Shown piece after piece: positions 1 to 5,852 of a DNA stretch of 7,660 nt (positions are counted from its first letter, which is position 1; every line of letters starts with the position of its first letter). The position numbers were made by a program, and so were the translations under genes. A model generated the notes under the pieces. The model was not told the origin of the DNA, made no database searches, and saw only the letters and a list, made by a program, of their open reading frames with translations. Source of the stretch: Acidimicrobiaceae bacterium (lineage in GTDB: Bacteria > Actinomycetota > Acidimicrobiia > Acidimicrobiales > RAAP-2); assembly GCA_003164275.1 (NCBI GenBank), contig PLSY01000217.1, positions 1-7,660 on the forward strand, written 5' to 3'.

Positions 1-272
1 GTCACCCGTCGGTGCAGCAGACCCATGCGCAAGCCACGCTCTCCATTCCGGACTCGCCTCCCAAGACGATTCCAGGTCCGCATCCCAGCCACGCGCTGGG
101 CGGTTGGCAGTTGGCTCAACAACAGCGCACAGTTCCTCGCTGAATAGCTCGGGAACTGCGCCAACATTGAGAGGTAGTGCTCCCACCCGTCGCCGTCGAT
201 GATGTACTTGTAGGCGTCCATCAGCTGCTCGTGGACCTCGGCCAGTTTGCGCTCTCGGTCTTGGCTCTTCAT
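1..272 (-). CDS. ArdC-like ssDNA-binding N-terminal domain protein (antirestriction), 5' part only
   Basis: This is the N-terminal 90 residues of a minus-strand gene that leaves the window at base 1. After a charged helix (residues 1-20) the sequence has W30, then FPSYSARNCALLL (about 40-52), a Q-x-P motif (SQLPTA), VAGMRTWNRLGRRV and RNGERG (to about residue 80). This order (W, YS-x-x-N, Q-x-P, V-A-G-x-x-T-W, L-G-R-x-V-x-x-G-E) is the pattern of the ArdC/DUF1738 N-terminal domain, which binds single-stranded DNA and is common on plasmids and ICEs. ArdC of pSa protects entering DNA from restriction; a C-terminal metalloprotease domain is often present but would lie outside the window. The ATG at 272 is preferred because AAGGGA lies 8 nt upstream. 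An in-frame ATG at 308 (12 codons earlier) lacks such a site. The start overlaps the stop of a short upstream frame (ATGA). The domain call is firm; the antirestriction role is inferred. Confidence 0.8.
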   Translation of the reverse strand, partial: MKSQDRERKLAEVHEQLMDAYKYIIDGDGWEHYLSMLAQFPSYSARNCALLLSQLPTAQRVAGMRTWNRLGRRVRNGERGLRMGLLHRRV

Positions 273-445
273 TTGTTCGTTCCCTTCTGCCAGCGGGACT
301 TCCGCCATGCGAAGGTCACTGTGAGAGGGATGTGAAAATGGGCAACCATCTCGAACGCCCGCCACTTGGAGAAGCCGCTCGATTCCTCAATCGTGAAATA
401 GGGTCGTGAGATGACTGAGCGAGAAGACGGAACCGCAGTTCCCAA
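269..445 (-). CDS. Possible short ORF coupled to the ArdC-like gene (hypothetical or remnant)
   Basis: A minus-strand frame stops with TGA at 271-269, overlapping the ATG of the ArdC-like gene by ATGA, the arrangement of translationally coupled genes. The part outside the MmeI-like gene (410-269) encodes about 46 residues with a protein-like, aromatic-rich composition (for example FSKWRAFEMVAHFHIPL and VTFAWRKSRW). No ATG or GTG lies in the first part of that stretch. The nearest candidate starts are a TTG at 445, which overlaps the 5' end of the MmeI-like gene, or an internal ATG that would give only 26 residues. It could be a small gene, or the 3' remnant of a gene cut off when the MmeI-like gene was acquired, or chance. 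I recognise no family. The start given is the TTG option. Confidence 0.25.
   Translation of the reverse strand: MGTAVPSSRSVISRPYFTIEESSGFSKWRAFEMVAHFHIPLTVTFAWRKSRWQKGTNK
281..288 (-). promoter_or_regulatory. Ribosome binding site of the ArdC-like gene
   Basis: Read on the minus strand this is AGAAGGGA, a good Shine-Dalgarno match ending 8 nt before the ATG at 272. It decides between this start and the in-frame ATG at 308, which has no comparable site. Confidence 0.6.
399..404 (+). promoter_or_regulatory. Candidate -10 box for a leaderless transcript of the MmeI-like gene
   Basis: TAGGGT fits the actinobacterial -10 pattern TANNNT. Its final T lies 7 nt before the A of the ATG at 411, so transcription would start at the first base of the start codon. 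There is no convincing Shine-Dalgarno sequence in front of 411 and an in-frame TAG at 399-401 rules out a start further upstream. No clear -35 box is seen. Confidence 0.45.
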
Positions 446-3212
446 GGTGGAGTTGCGGCGGAGAGCCTTGGCTTTCTCAGCCCGATGGCAGGGCGCCCAT
501 AGCGAGAAGTCCGAGGCCCAACGGTTCTGGGTGGACTTCTTCTCCATCTTCGGTCTCAACGAACGGGACCTCGGGACCTTCGAGGCCCTTGCCAAGCGCC
601 TCTCGACAGGAGGCGTCGGCTACATCGACTACCTCTCCCCCCAAGAGCTTGCGGTCGAGCACAAGAGCTCCGGCTCAGACCTCCATGCCGCCATGGACCA
701 GCTCTTCGACTATCTCAGCTCGCTGAGCTCCGAGGTGAAGCCTCGCCTCCTCATCGCCTGTGACTTCGGGAACTTCGCGTGGCACGACATCGTGACCCAA
801 GAGCACGGAAGTTTCACCCTCGATGAACTCAGTCAGAACCTCGATGTCTTCTGGTGGCTGGCCGGCCATCGTCGTCCCGACGAAGCGGTCGATGACGAGA
901 CCGAACTCAACCTAAAAGCCACCGAGCTCATGGCAAAAATCCATGATGCCGTGCTGGCCACCGGATACAAGCCGCACCATCTTCGCGAATGGCTCACCCG
1001 CATCCTCTTTTGCCTGTTCGCCGACGACAGTGAGGTCTGGGACCGCCGAGGCTTCCAGAACTACCTCCATCTCTATTCGTCACCCGACGGGACAGACCTT
1101 GGTCCACGTCTCGCTTTGCTCTTCCAAATACTCAACACGCCGCCTGACAGCCGACCTATCGGTCTCGACGATGACCTGGCGGCGTTCACCTACATCAACG
1201 GCGACCTCTTCACCGATGACCCGCCGCTGCCCATGCCTATCTGCAACTCTGAAATCCGAAACAACCTGCTCGCCGCGTGTCGCTTCAACTGGTCGGGCAT
1301 CTCACCGGCCATCTTCGGGTCAATGTTCCAGAATGTCATGACCTCAGAAGAGCGGCGCGAGCTCGGTGCTCACTACACGACCGAAGCAAACATCCTCCGA
1401 ACTATCAGGCCCTTGTTCCTCGACAACCTCGAAACAGAGTTCGAGGCAGCACGGTCCTTGCCTGCACTCCAACGCTTCCATGACCGGCTCGCCTCGCTCC
1501 GCTTCCTCGACCCGGCCTGCGGCTGTGGCAACTTCCTCGTCATTGCCTATCGAGAACTTCGCCGGATGGAGACACAACTCCTCCATCGCATCGCCGAAAA
1601 GCAGGGTTCGACCGGACAGGGTGCGATGGACATCGCCTTGCTCTGCAAGGTGACGGTCGGACAGTTCTACGGCATCGAGCTCGAAGAGTTCCCCGCTCGT
1701 ATCGCTCGGACAGCGCTCTATCTCATGGACCACCAAGAGAACCGGAAGGTGTCGCATCAGTTCGGTCGATACTTCGCCCGCTTCCCCATCCCAACTTCTC
1801 CGCATATCACCATCGGAAACGCACTTCGCCTTGACTGGAATGACCTGTTGCCCGTCGACGAGTGTTCCTTCATCATGGGCAACCCACCTTTCGTCGGGAT
1901 GTCTTGGATGAGCGATGAACAGCAAGCCGACAATCGCGTAGTTTTTGCCGAAACGGACGCCTCGTCACGCACAGGTCGGATGGACTACGTGGCCTGTTGG
2001 TATCAGAAGACGATGGACTTTGTCGGGAACCGACCCATAAGAAGCGCCTTCGTCTCCACCAACAGCCTGTTCCAAGGAGAGCAAGCCCGCTCGATGGGGC
2101 CACTCCTCGCCAGTCGACACTTCGTTATCGACTTCGCCCACTCGACCTTCGCTTGGACAAGCGAGGCCCGCGGCAAAGCCCATGTCCACTGCGTCATCGT
2201 GGGCTTCTCTCCCTCTGGGACCTCGACGCGAAAGCGCCTCTTCACCTACGCCTCGCTGCTCAGTGAGCCAGAGGAGAGCACTCCGAGAGACATCTCTATC
2301 TTCTTGACTGCCGGCCACGCGGTCGTCCCCGAGAAGCGCTACGAGCCCCTGGTCGCAGGAGTCCCCACTGCATACAAGGGTTCCCAGCCAACAGACGGCG
2401 GGTACCTCATCGTTTCATCGGACGAGCTCGGGACCGTGCAAGCCGACCCCATAGCCGCCAAGTATCTGAGGCTCTATGTCCAGGCAAGAGAGATGCTGCA
2501 AGGTGGCGCACGCCATTGCTTATGGCTGGCGGGTGCACCAGCCCAGGACCTGAGAACCTCGCCCGTCCTCAGAGAACGGCTGCAACTTGTGGCCCAATGG
2601 CGCCGGACCATCTCCAAGACAGCCTCGGTCCAAGAGGCTGCCGTGACCCCGGCACTCTTCACCCAAGACCGCCAGCCCAATACCCGCTACTTGGCTATGC
2701 CTGAGGTGAGCTCATCGACCAGACGCTTCATCCCAGGGCGCTTCTTCGACAGTGACGTCATCGCTGGCAACAAGCTCATCATCCTTCCAGGCGCTTCGGA
2801 GTGGATGTTTGCCTTGCTCCATTCGTCGATGTGGAATGCATGGATGAGGACAGTGAGCGGAAGGTTGAAGAGCGACTTCTCCTTCTCTCCCGGCATCGGC
2901 TACTACACCTTCCCTTTCCCCGACCTTGACGACAAAGCCAAGTCTGCCCTGACGGACGCAGCAGCCAAGGTCCTCGCTGCACGCGATGCCCACCCGGACG
3001 CCACACTGGCCGACCTCTACGACCCCATCGCCATGCCGTCCGACCTGGTTGCCGCTCACGGCGAACTTGACCGAGCTGTGGACCGGCTCTATTCACCACG
3101 CAAGAAGTTCACGAGCGACACCGACCGGTTGGGTTCTCTCTTCGAGCGATACGAGAAGCTCACTTCTCCACTGTTGGCATCAGCCACTACCAACAAGCGC
3201 AAGCGACGGTAG
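411..3212 (+). CDS. MmeI-family (type IIL/IIG) restriction endonuclease and DNA adenine methyltransferase
   Basis: This 933-residue protein aligns along its length with MmeI (about 919 residues), a single chain that methylates one strand of its site and cuts about two turns away. The N-terminal PD-(D/E)XK nuclease shows D73, nine residues, then E83-H-K85, the same D-x9-E-x-K spacing as MmeI. A helical linker (about 130-315) leads to the gamma-class N6-adenine methyltransferase: GAHYT (319-323, motif X), LDPACGCGNF (366-375, motif I), GIELEEFPARIA (421-432, motif II/III region) and NPPF (491-494, motif IV, catalytic). The target-recognition region (about 650-840) includes GRLKSDFSFS (817-826), matching the MmeI segment that carries specificity residues. 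A helical tail ends in a basic KRKRR. All catalytic motifs are intact, so an active enzyme is likely. It is transcribed against its neighbours and converges on the coupling-ATPase gene with 18 bp between the stops. The start at 411 is the only reasonable one because of the upstream in-frame stop. Confidence 0.95.
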   Translation: MTEREDGTAVPKVELRRRALAFSARWQGAHSEKSEAQRFWVDFFSIFGLNERDLGTFEALAKRLSTGGVGYIDYLSPQELAVEHKSSGSDLHAAMDQLFDYLSSLSSEVKPRLLIACDFGNFAWHDIVTQEHGSFTLDELSQNLDVFWWLAGHRRPDEAVDDETELNLKATELMAKIHDAVLATGYKPHHLREWLTRILFCLFADDSEVWDRRGFQNYLHLYSSPDGTDLGPRLALLFQILNTPPDSRPIGLDDDLAAFTYINGDLFTDDPPLPMPICNSEIRNNLLAACRFNWSGISPAIFGSMFQNVMTSEERRELGAHYTTEANILRTIRPLFLDNLETEFEAARSLPALQRFHDRLASLRFLDPACGCGNFLVIAYRELRRMETQLLHRIAEKQGSTGQGAMDIALLCKVTVGQFYGIELEEFPARIARTALYLMDHQENRKVSHQFGRYFARFPIPTSPHITIGNALRLDWNDLLPVDECSFIMGNPPFVGMSWMSDEQQADNRVVFAETDASSRTGRMDYVACWYQKTMDFVGNRPIRSAFVSTNSLFQGEQARSMGPLLASRHFVIDFAHSTFAWTSEARGKAHVHCVIVGFSPSGTSTRKRLFTYASLLSEPEESTPRDISIFLTAGHAVVPEKRYEPLVAGVPTAYKGSQPTDGGYLIVSSDELGTVQADPIAAKYLRLYVQAREMLQGGARHCLWLAGAPAQDLRTSPVLRERLQLVAQWRRTISKTASVQEAAVTPALFTQDRQPNTRYLAMPEVSSSTRRFIPGRFFDSDVIAGNKLIILPGASEWMFALLHSSMWNAWMRTVSGRLKSDFSFSPGIGYYTFPFPDLDDKAKSALTDAAAKVLAARDAHPDATLADLYDPIAMPSDLVAAHGELDRAVDRLYSPRKKFTSDTDRLGSLFERYEKLTSPLLASATTNKRKRR

Positions 3213-3230
3213 GCGCTCGGCCCGTCAGGT

Positions 3231-4577
3231 TCATCGCGGCGGTACTTGGACGAGGGCAAAGCGCCCGTTCCGAATAAGGAGTGCCCGTCCGGTTTCCAGC
3301 GAACGCATCGTAGAGGGGTGCACCGCCCACTGGTCCTGCATCCGAAGAGAGCCCTGGTCGAGAAGAACACCGTCGTAACCCACGCCGATGCTCGACTCTG
3401 GTCTCGCCCTCGTTCCGAGAAGGCTGAGCACAGGCTCCGGGTCACTCATCCTCATCGCCAGGATGGTTGCTCCGGAGGTGAGCAACCGGGCTTGCGTTTG
3501 GGGCTCCCCAAAGCTCGCCACTACCTGTCCCGACAGGACCATTCGCACCCCTGCCGACCTGGCACGTTCAAGGGTCTCGACAACGCTTGCAGCAGCAACC
3601 TCGTCCTTCTGGATGATGGCCCCGAGCTCTTCGATGACGCATGTCATCGGAAGGGACATCTCTCGCCGCATCGGGTTCCTGATGTAGCTGACGAAGTCGA
3701 TGAGTAGCGCCCGACCGAAACCCGCCGCTACGAGAGGTGTGGTGGATGTTGGCAGCGCACAGTGCACCAGGGTGGCATCTTCGAAAGACCAACCGCCTGG
3801 TCCCTCGGGTATCGCTCCGATGTTGCGTAGCGCCGCTGCGAGAGCGTGGTAGCGAAGCCGGATGCCTCCGAGAAGCTCAGCAGAGAGCTTTCCCGCCACC
3901 TCGGCGTTCGGCGTACCTGCCCAACTCACCTTCATTGCAGTGGACTCCATCCGAGCCAGGATGTCATCAAGGCTTCGAGGCAGACCTCTGGGGTCTTCGA
4001 TGGACAACTTCGCAGCCGCTCGCGCTACGGCTTCGTAGTAGGGCTCAGACCAGTCGGCGAGTGCATGGAACCGGTCAGCGAGTTCTTGGCCTGTCCCTCG
4101 CCAGAGGTCCATCGGTCCGCTCATCGGCCACAGCCTCACTTCCCGGTGGTCGAGTCCCCCGGCGACGACCTGACGAGCAAGCTCAGGTCCCGTCTCGTTG
4201 TCCTCTTTGCCATCGAGCCATACGACTCGCTGCCTTAGGCCGTCACCAAGCAATGAAGCTGTGACCAGTTGTTTGATGGCGGTGGTCTTCCCAGAGCCGG
4301 ACGCCCCGATGGCAACGATGTGCCCCTCCGGAAGAACCGCCCACTCTCCCCTACGGCACTCCTCCGCATCACCGTGGAGCCAGGCACCCAGCACAGGCAG
4401 ACCATCGATAGCCATTGGGACACTGGGAGCACGAACGAGCACAGCCGCCCGGTACTCCATTCGACGGTCGAGGCGTTGTTGCTGGGCCTCAGCACCTCGC
4501 ACAGGGTGACTTCGTTTCTCGTAGTCGTGCAGCCGACGCAGGAACATTCCTGCGGAGAGTCCAGCCAGGAGACTCAT
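3231..4577 (-). CDS. TraD/TraG/VirD4-like conjugative coupling ATPase
   Basis: A 448-residue P-loop ATPase. After a short hydrophobic N-terminus (about residues 1-13) followed by a basic segment, it has Walker A GASGSGKTT (91-99), a strand ending in WLDGKED (120-126) like the D-P-K-G motif of coupling proteins, an LWPMSGPMDLWRG segment (149-161) resembling the 'nP' stretch of VirD4/TraD proteins, Walker B TCVIEELGAI (312-321, E316/E317), and a sensor-like VLSGQ (347-351). Such proteins bring the relaxed DNA to the type IV secretion channel. It is shorter than usual VirD4 proteins and lacks their two clear N-terminal membrane helices; the gene just upstream encodes a two-TM protein. The ATG at 4577 is chosen because it overlaps the upstream stop by ATGA; the frame stays open to 4772, but that part lies over the upstream gene. 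It is the last gene of a three-gene operon. An FtsK/HerA-type translocase is a less likely alternative. Confidence 0.8.
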   Translation of the reverse strand: MSLLAGLSAGMFLRRLHDYEKRSHPVRGAEAQQQRLDRRMEYRAAVLVRAPSVPMAIDGLPVLGAWLHGDAEECRRGEWAVLPEGHIVAIGASGSGKTTAIKQLVTASLLGDGLRQRVVWLDGKEDNETGPELARQVVAGGLDHREVRLWPMSGPMDLWRGTGQELADRFHALADWSEPYYEAVARAAAKLSIEDPRGLPRSLDDILARMESTAMKVSWAGTPNAEVAGKLSAELLGGIRLRYHALAAALRNIGAIPEGPGGWSFEDATLVHCALPTSTTPLVAAGFGRALLIDFVSYIRNPMRREMSLPMTCVIEELGAIIQKDEVAAASVVETLERARSAGVRMVLSGQVVASFGEPQTQARLLTSGATILAMRMSDPEPVLSLLGTRARPESSIGVGYDGVLLDQGSLRMQDQWAVHPSTMRSLETGRALLIRNGRFALVQVPPR

Positions 4578-4885
4578 CGGCACCAGCCCCGAAGTGTCGC
4601 AGCTACCCCTTCCCAAGGGTTCGACTCGAACAAGGAATCCCACAGCTCTGCCAAAGCACCGAACTGCCACGCGTAACTCATTGCGAGTAGCAGCAAGGAA
4701 AGCGAGAGCGCCCCTGCTGACAAGCCGTGACGGACCCGAGCGTTCCATTCGTGCCGCCTTTCCAAGAACCAACCAACGACAAGTGTGGGTATCGCCGTCG
4801 GCAGGATGATGCCGAAGACGCCAGCCATTTCAAGAGCCGTGAGCGGTCGGCGCTCGGGGCCTGAGCCCTCCTCTATGGACCCCAT
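4574..4885 (-). CDS. Small two-TM membrane protein in the transfer operon
   Basis: A 103-residue protein of no recognised family. A polar N-terminus (1-19) precedes two predicted membrane helices, about 21-40 (VFGIILPTAIPTLVVGWF within it) and about 54-76 (LSAGALSLSLLLLAMSYAW within it). The linker between them, 41-52, is rich in R and H, so by the positive-inside rule it faces the cytoplasm and both ends face out. The ATG at 4885 overlaps the end of the relaxation-type gene by 13 bp, and its stop overlaps the coupling-ATPase start by 4 bp, so all three are probably translated together. The context suggests a membrane partner or anchor of the ATPase. A later start at residue M20 is possible but would remove only the polar N-terminus. 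Confidence 0.65.
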   Translation of the reverse strand: MGSIEEGSGPERRPLTALEMAGVFGIILPTAIPTLVVGWFLERRHEWNARVRHGLSAGALSLSLLLLAMSYAWQFGALAELWDSLFESNPWEGVAATLRGWCR

Positions 4886-5571
4886 GGGAGGACCGCCACT
4901 CGCTCACGGAGCGGCTGAGGTAGCTCTACTCGAACCATCTCGACCTGGCGACGACATGCCGGGGCCACCAGATAGAGCAGCTTCGAGAATCGGTCACCAC
5001 CTTCGACTCGCTCAGCGAGAAGGCTGGTCATGGCACCTCTGACCCTTTGGCGTCCATGAGGGGTCAACTCCATTTCGATGGCAGTCACGGAGCCATCGGC
5101 TTCAACGAGCCCGCCATCGGGGATGTGGCTCTCCTTCGAGAGCAACCCCCTCAGTTCTCGTTCGGAGAGCCAGCCTCGTCCGTTGGAGGGTCGGCAGGCT
5201 TGGAGTCGGACTTGGGTCACTGCAAGGGTATGGTGCAACGTCCCTATTGCAGGGCGACGCAACCGGTTGAGACCGGCCATCTGTGCTCCCCGCGAGGTGA
5301 GCCACACGATGGCCGGTTCCTGGTGCCAGATGGTCGTCTTCTCAACGAGGCCGAGCCGCTCCCAGCGAACAACAATCTGGGCACAGCGTCGAGGGGTGAT
5401 GTCTCCCGCTTGACCAAGCTGCCCCAGTAGAACCCTCAACTGCGCAAGGTTGGCCGCTCGAACTTCTGCGAGCCAGCGGATGGCGGCGGCGTCTCGCTCG
5501 GTGAACTGCGCACCTCTCCCCTCTCTCACTTCTTCTTCTCTCTCTTCTTCCTTCACTTTCATCACATTCAT
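4873..5571 (-). CDS. Replication-relaxation (MobC-like) family winged-helix protein
   Basis: A 232-residue protein. It opens with a highly charged leader (KVKEEEREEE, residues 5-14), then a winged-helix domain (about 22-105: FTERDAAAIRWLAEVRAANL, RRCAQIVVRWERLGLVEK and a wing ending WLTSRGAQMAGL). This is followed by LHHTLAVTQVRLQ (112-124) and a conserved-looking HIPDGGLV...AIEMELT core (149-170; P151-D152, E166, E168). That order is typical of the actinobacterial 'replication-relaxation' family found in ICEs and plasmids beside coupling ATPases, where it is thought to act in DNA relaxation or mobilisation; the PD...ExE core resembles a PD-(D/E)XK-type nuclease fold. The frame is open up to an ATG at 5658, but that would place a strong hairpin inside the coding region. 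The ATG at 5571, or the adjacent GTG at 5574, follows AAGGGAG and is preferred. It is the first gene of the operon. The family call is good; the biochemical role is not established. Confidence 0.78.
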   Translation of the reverse strand: MNVMKVKEEEREEEVREGRGAQFTERDAAAIRWLAEVRAANLAQLRVLLGQLGQAGDITPRRCAQIVVRWERLGLVEKTTIWHQEPAIVWLTSRGAQMAGLNRLRRPAIGTLHHTLAVTQVRLQACRPSNGRGWLSERELRGLLSKESHIPDGGLVEADGSVTAIEMELTPHGRQRVRGAMTSLLAERVEGGDRFSKLLYLVAPACRRQVEMVRVELPQPLRERVAVLPWGP

Positions 5572-5611
5572 CACTTCTTCTTCTCCCTTATTCCCCTCAA
5601 CACACACCCCA
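5511..5611. other. 101-nt G-free (plus strand) / C-free (minus strand) tract
   Basis: From 5511 to 5611 the plus strand contains no G at all and is mostly C and T; the minus strand is a purine-rich C-less run. It covers the leader, ribosome binding site and first 20 or so codons of the relaxation-type gene plus one arm of the hairpin. The GAAGAAG-type codons give the protein its acidic N-terminus. This is read directly from the sequence. Confidence 0.9.
5583..5589 (-). promoter_or_regulatory. Ribosome binding site of the relaxation-type gene
   Basis: AAGGGAG on the minus strand lies 8 nt before a GTG at 5574 and 11 nt before the ATG at 5571. It sits only about 8 nt downstream of the base of the hairpin at 5598-5639. 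It supports a start here rather than at 5658. Confidence 0.6.
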
Positions 5612-5639
5612 GGCCGTTCACGGCGTGGGGTGTGTGTTG
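5598..5639. repeat. Long near-perfect inverted repeat (hairpin) upstream of the relaxation-type gene
   Basis: The arms are CAACACACACCCCA (5598-5611) and TGGGGTGTGTGTTG (5626-5639), 14 bp with no mismatch. After one G/G mismatch the stem resumes as GCCG/CGGC closing on TTCA. Beyond the base, CCCC (5593-5596) can pair with GGGG (5643-5646) across a small internal loop. No T-run follows on either strand, so it does not look like an intrinsic terminator. It lies in the leader of the minus-strand operon and is a candidate operator, attenuator or transfer-origin element. Confidence 0.9.
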
Positions 5640-5647
5640 CAAGGGGA

Positions 5648-5684
5648 GTCCTGAGCACGGACCAAAAGTCCTTTCACTCAGGAC
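5648..5684. repeat. Nested inverted repeat beside the long hairpin
   Basis: The outer arms are GTCCTGAG (5648-5655) and CTCAGGAC (5677-5684), perfect over 8 bp. Inside lies GGAC (5659-5662), loop CAAAA, GTCC (5668-5671). It is in the 281-bp divergent intergenic region between the relaxation-type gene and the gene at 5853. It could be a protein-binding site or a structured RNA or DNA element. Confidence 0.75.
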
Positions 5685-5790
5685 AGTTCGCGCTCAGAGC
5701 TATTCCGCAAGCAGCTCAGCAAAGAGTTCGTCGCCCGAGCCACCCGAACGAACGCTGCCGTGGCTGAGGCCAAGCGGTGGCTCCGCTCAG
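5650..5790. repeat. Cluster of six CTSAG pentamers
   Basis: CTGAG or its complement CTCAG occurs at 5651-5655, 5677-5681, 5693-5697, 5715-5719, 5764-5768 and 5786-5790. Two neighbouring pairs are 22 bp apart, close to two helical turns. The first two form the arms of the nested hairpin, and the last two can pair around GCCA/TGGC to make a third hairpin (5764-5790). A fourth small hairpin, TGCGC-TTG-GCGCA, lies at 5807-5819. Confidence 0.5.
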
Positions 5791-5839
5791 GTGCGTGAGC
5801 TTCGCCTGCGCTTGGCGCATCTCCACACGACGACACCGA

Positions 5840-5845
5840 TACGGT
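5840..5845 (+). promoter_or_regulatory. Candidate -10 box for a leaderless transcript of the gene at 5853
   Basis: TACGGT matches TANNNT and is followed by 7 nt before the GTG start at 5853. No Shine-Dalgarno sequence is seen. This is nearly the same geometry as at the MmeI-like gene. Confidence 0.4.
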
Positions 5846-5852
5846 TCAATAC

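Noticed and set aside
1344..1925. 193-residue minus-strand open frame inside the MmeI-like gene
   Set aside because: It lies fully opposite well-conserved methyltransferase coding sequence and has no recognisable domain; a shadow frame typical of high-GC DNA.
411..3212. MmeI-like gene as a BREX PglX or DISARM methyltransferase
   Set aside because: The N-terminal D-x9-E-x-K nuclease and end-to-end match with MmeI fit a stand-alone type IIL enzyme, and no BREX or DISARM partner gene is present.
3205..3226. GACGG...CCGTC inverted repeat across the MmeI-like stop, as a two-way terminator between convergent genes
   Set aside because: The stem is only 5 bp with a 12-nt loop and no T-run on either side.
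3737..4264. 175-residue plus-strand open frame opposite the coupling ATPase
   Set aside because: Composition is R/S/P-rich and low in order, and the opposite strand encodes Walker and other conserved motifs.
5598..5639. The long hairpin as an intrinsic terminator
   Set aside because: The stem is strong, but neither strand has a T-run after it and it lies directly before a ribosome binding site.
5655..5798. Plus-strand 47-codon open stretch (ending KRWLRSGA) in the divergent intergenic region
   Set aside because: Its last 33 residues look protein-like, but the frame has no start apart from a late GTG and it coincides with the hairpins and CTSAG repeats. It might be a gene remnant, but I cannot support it as a gene.
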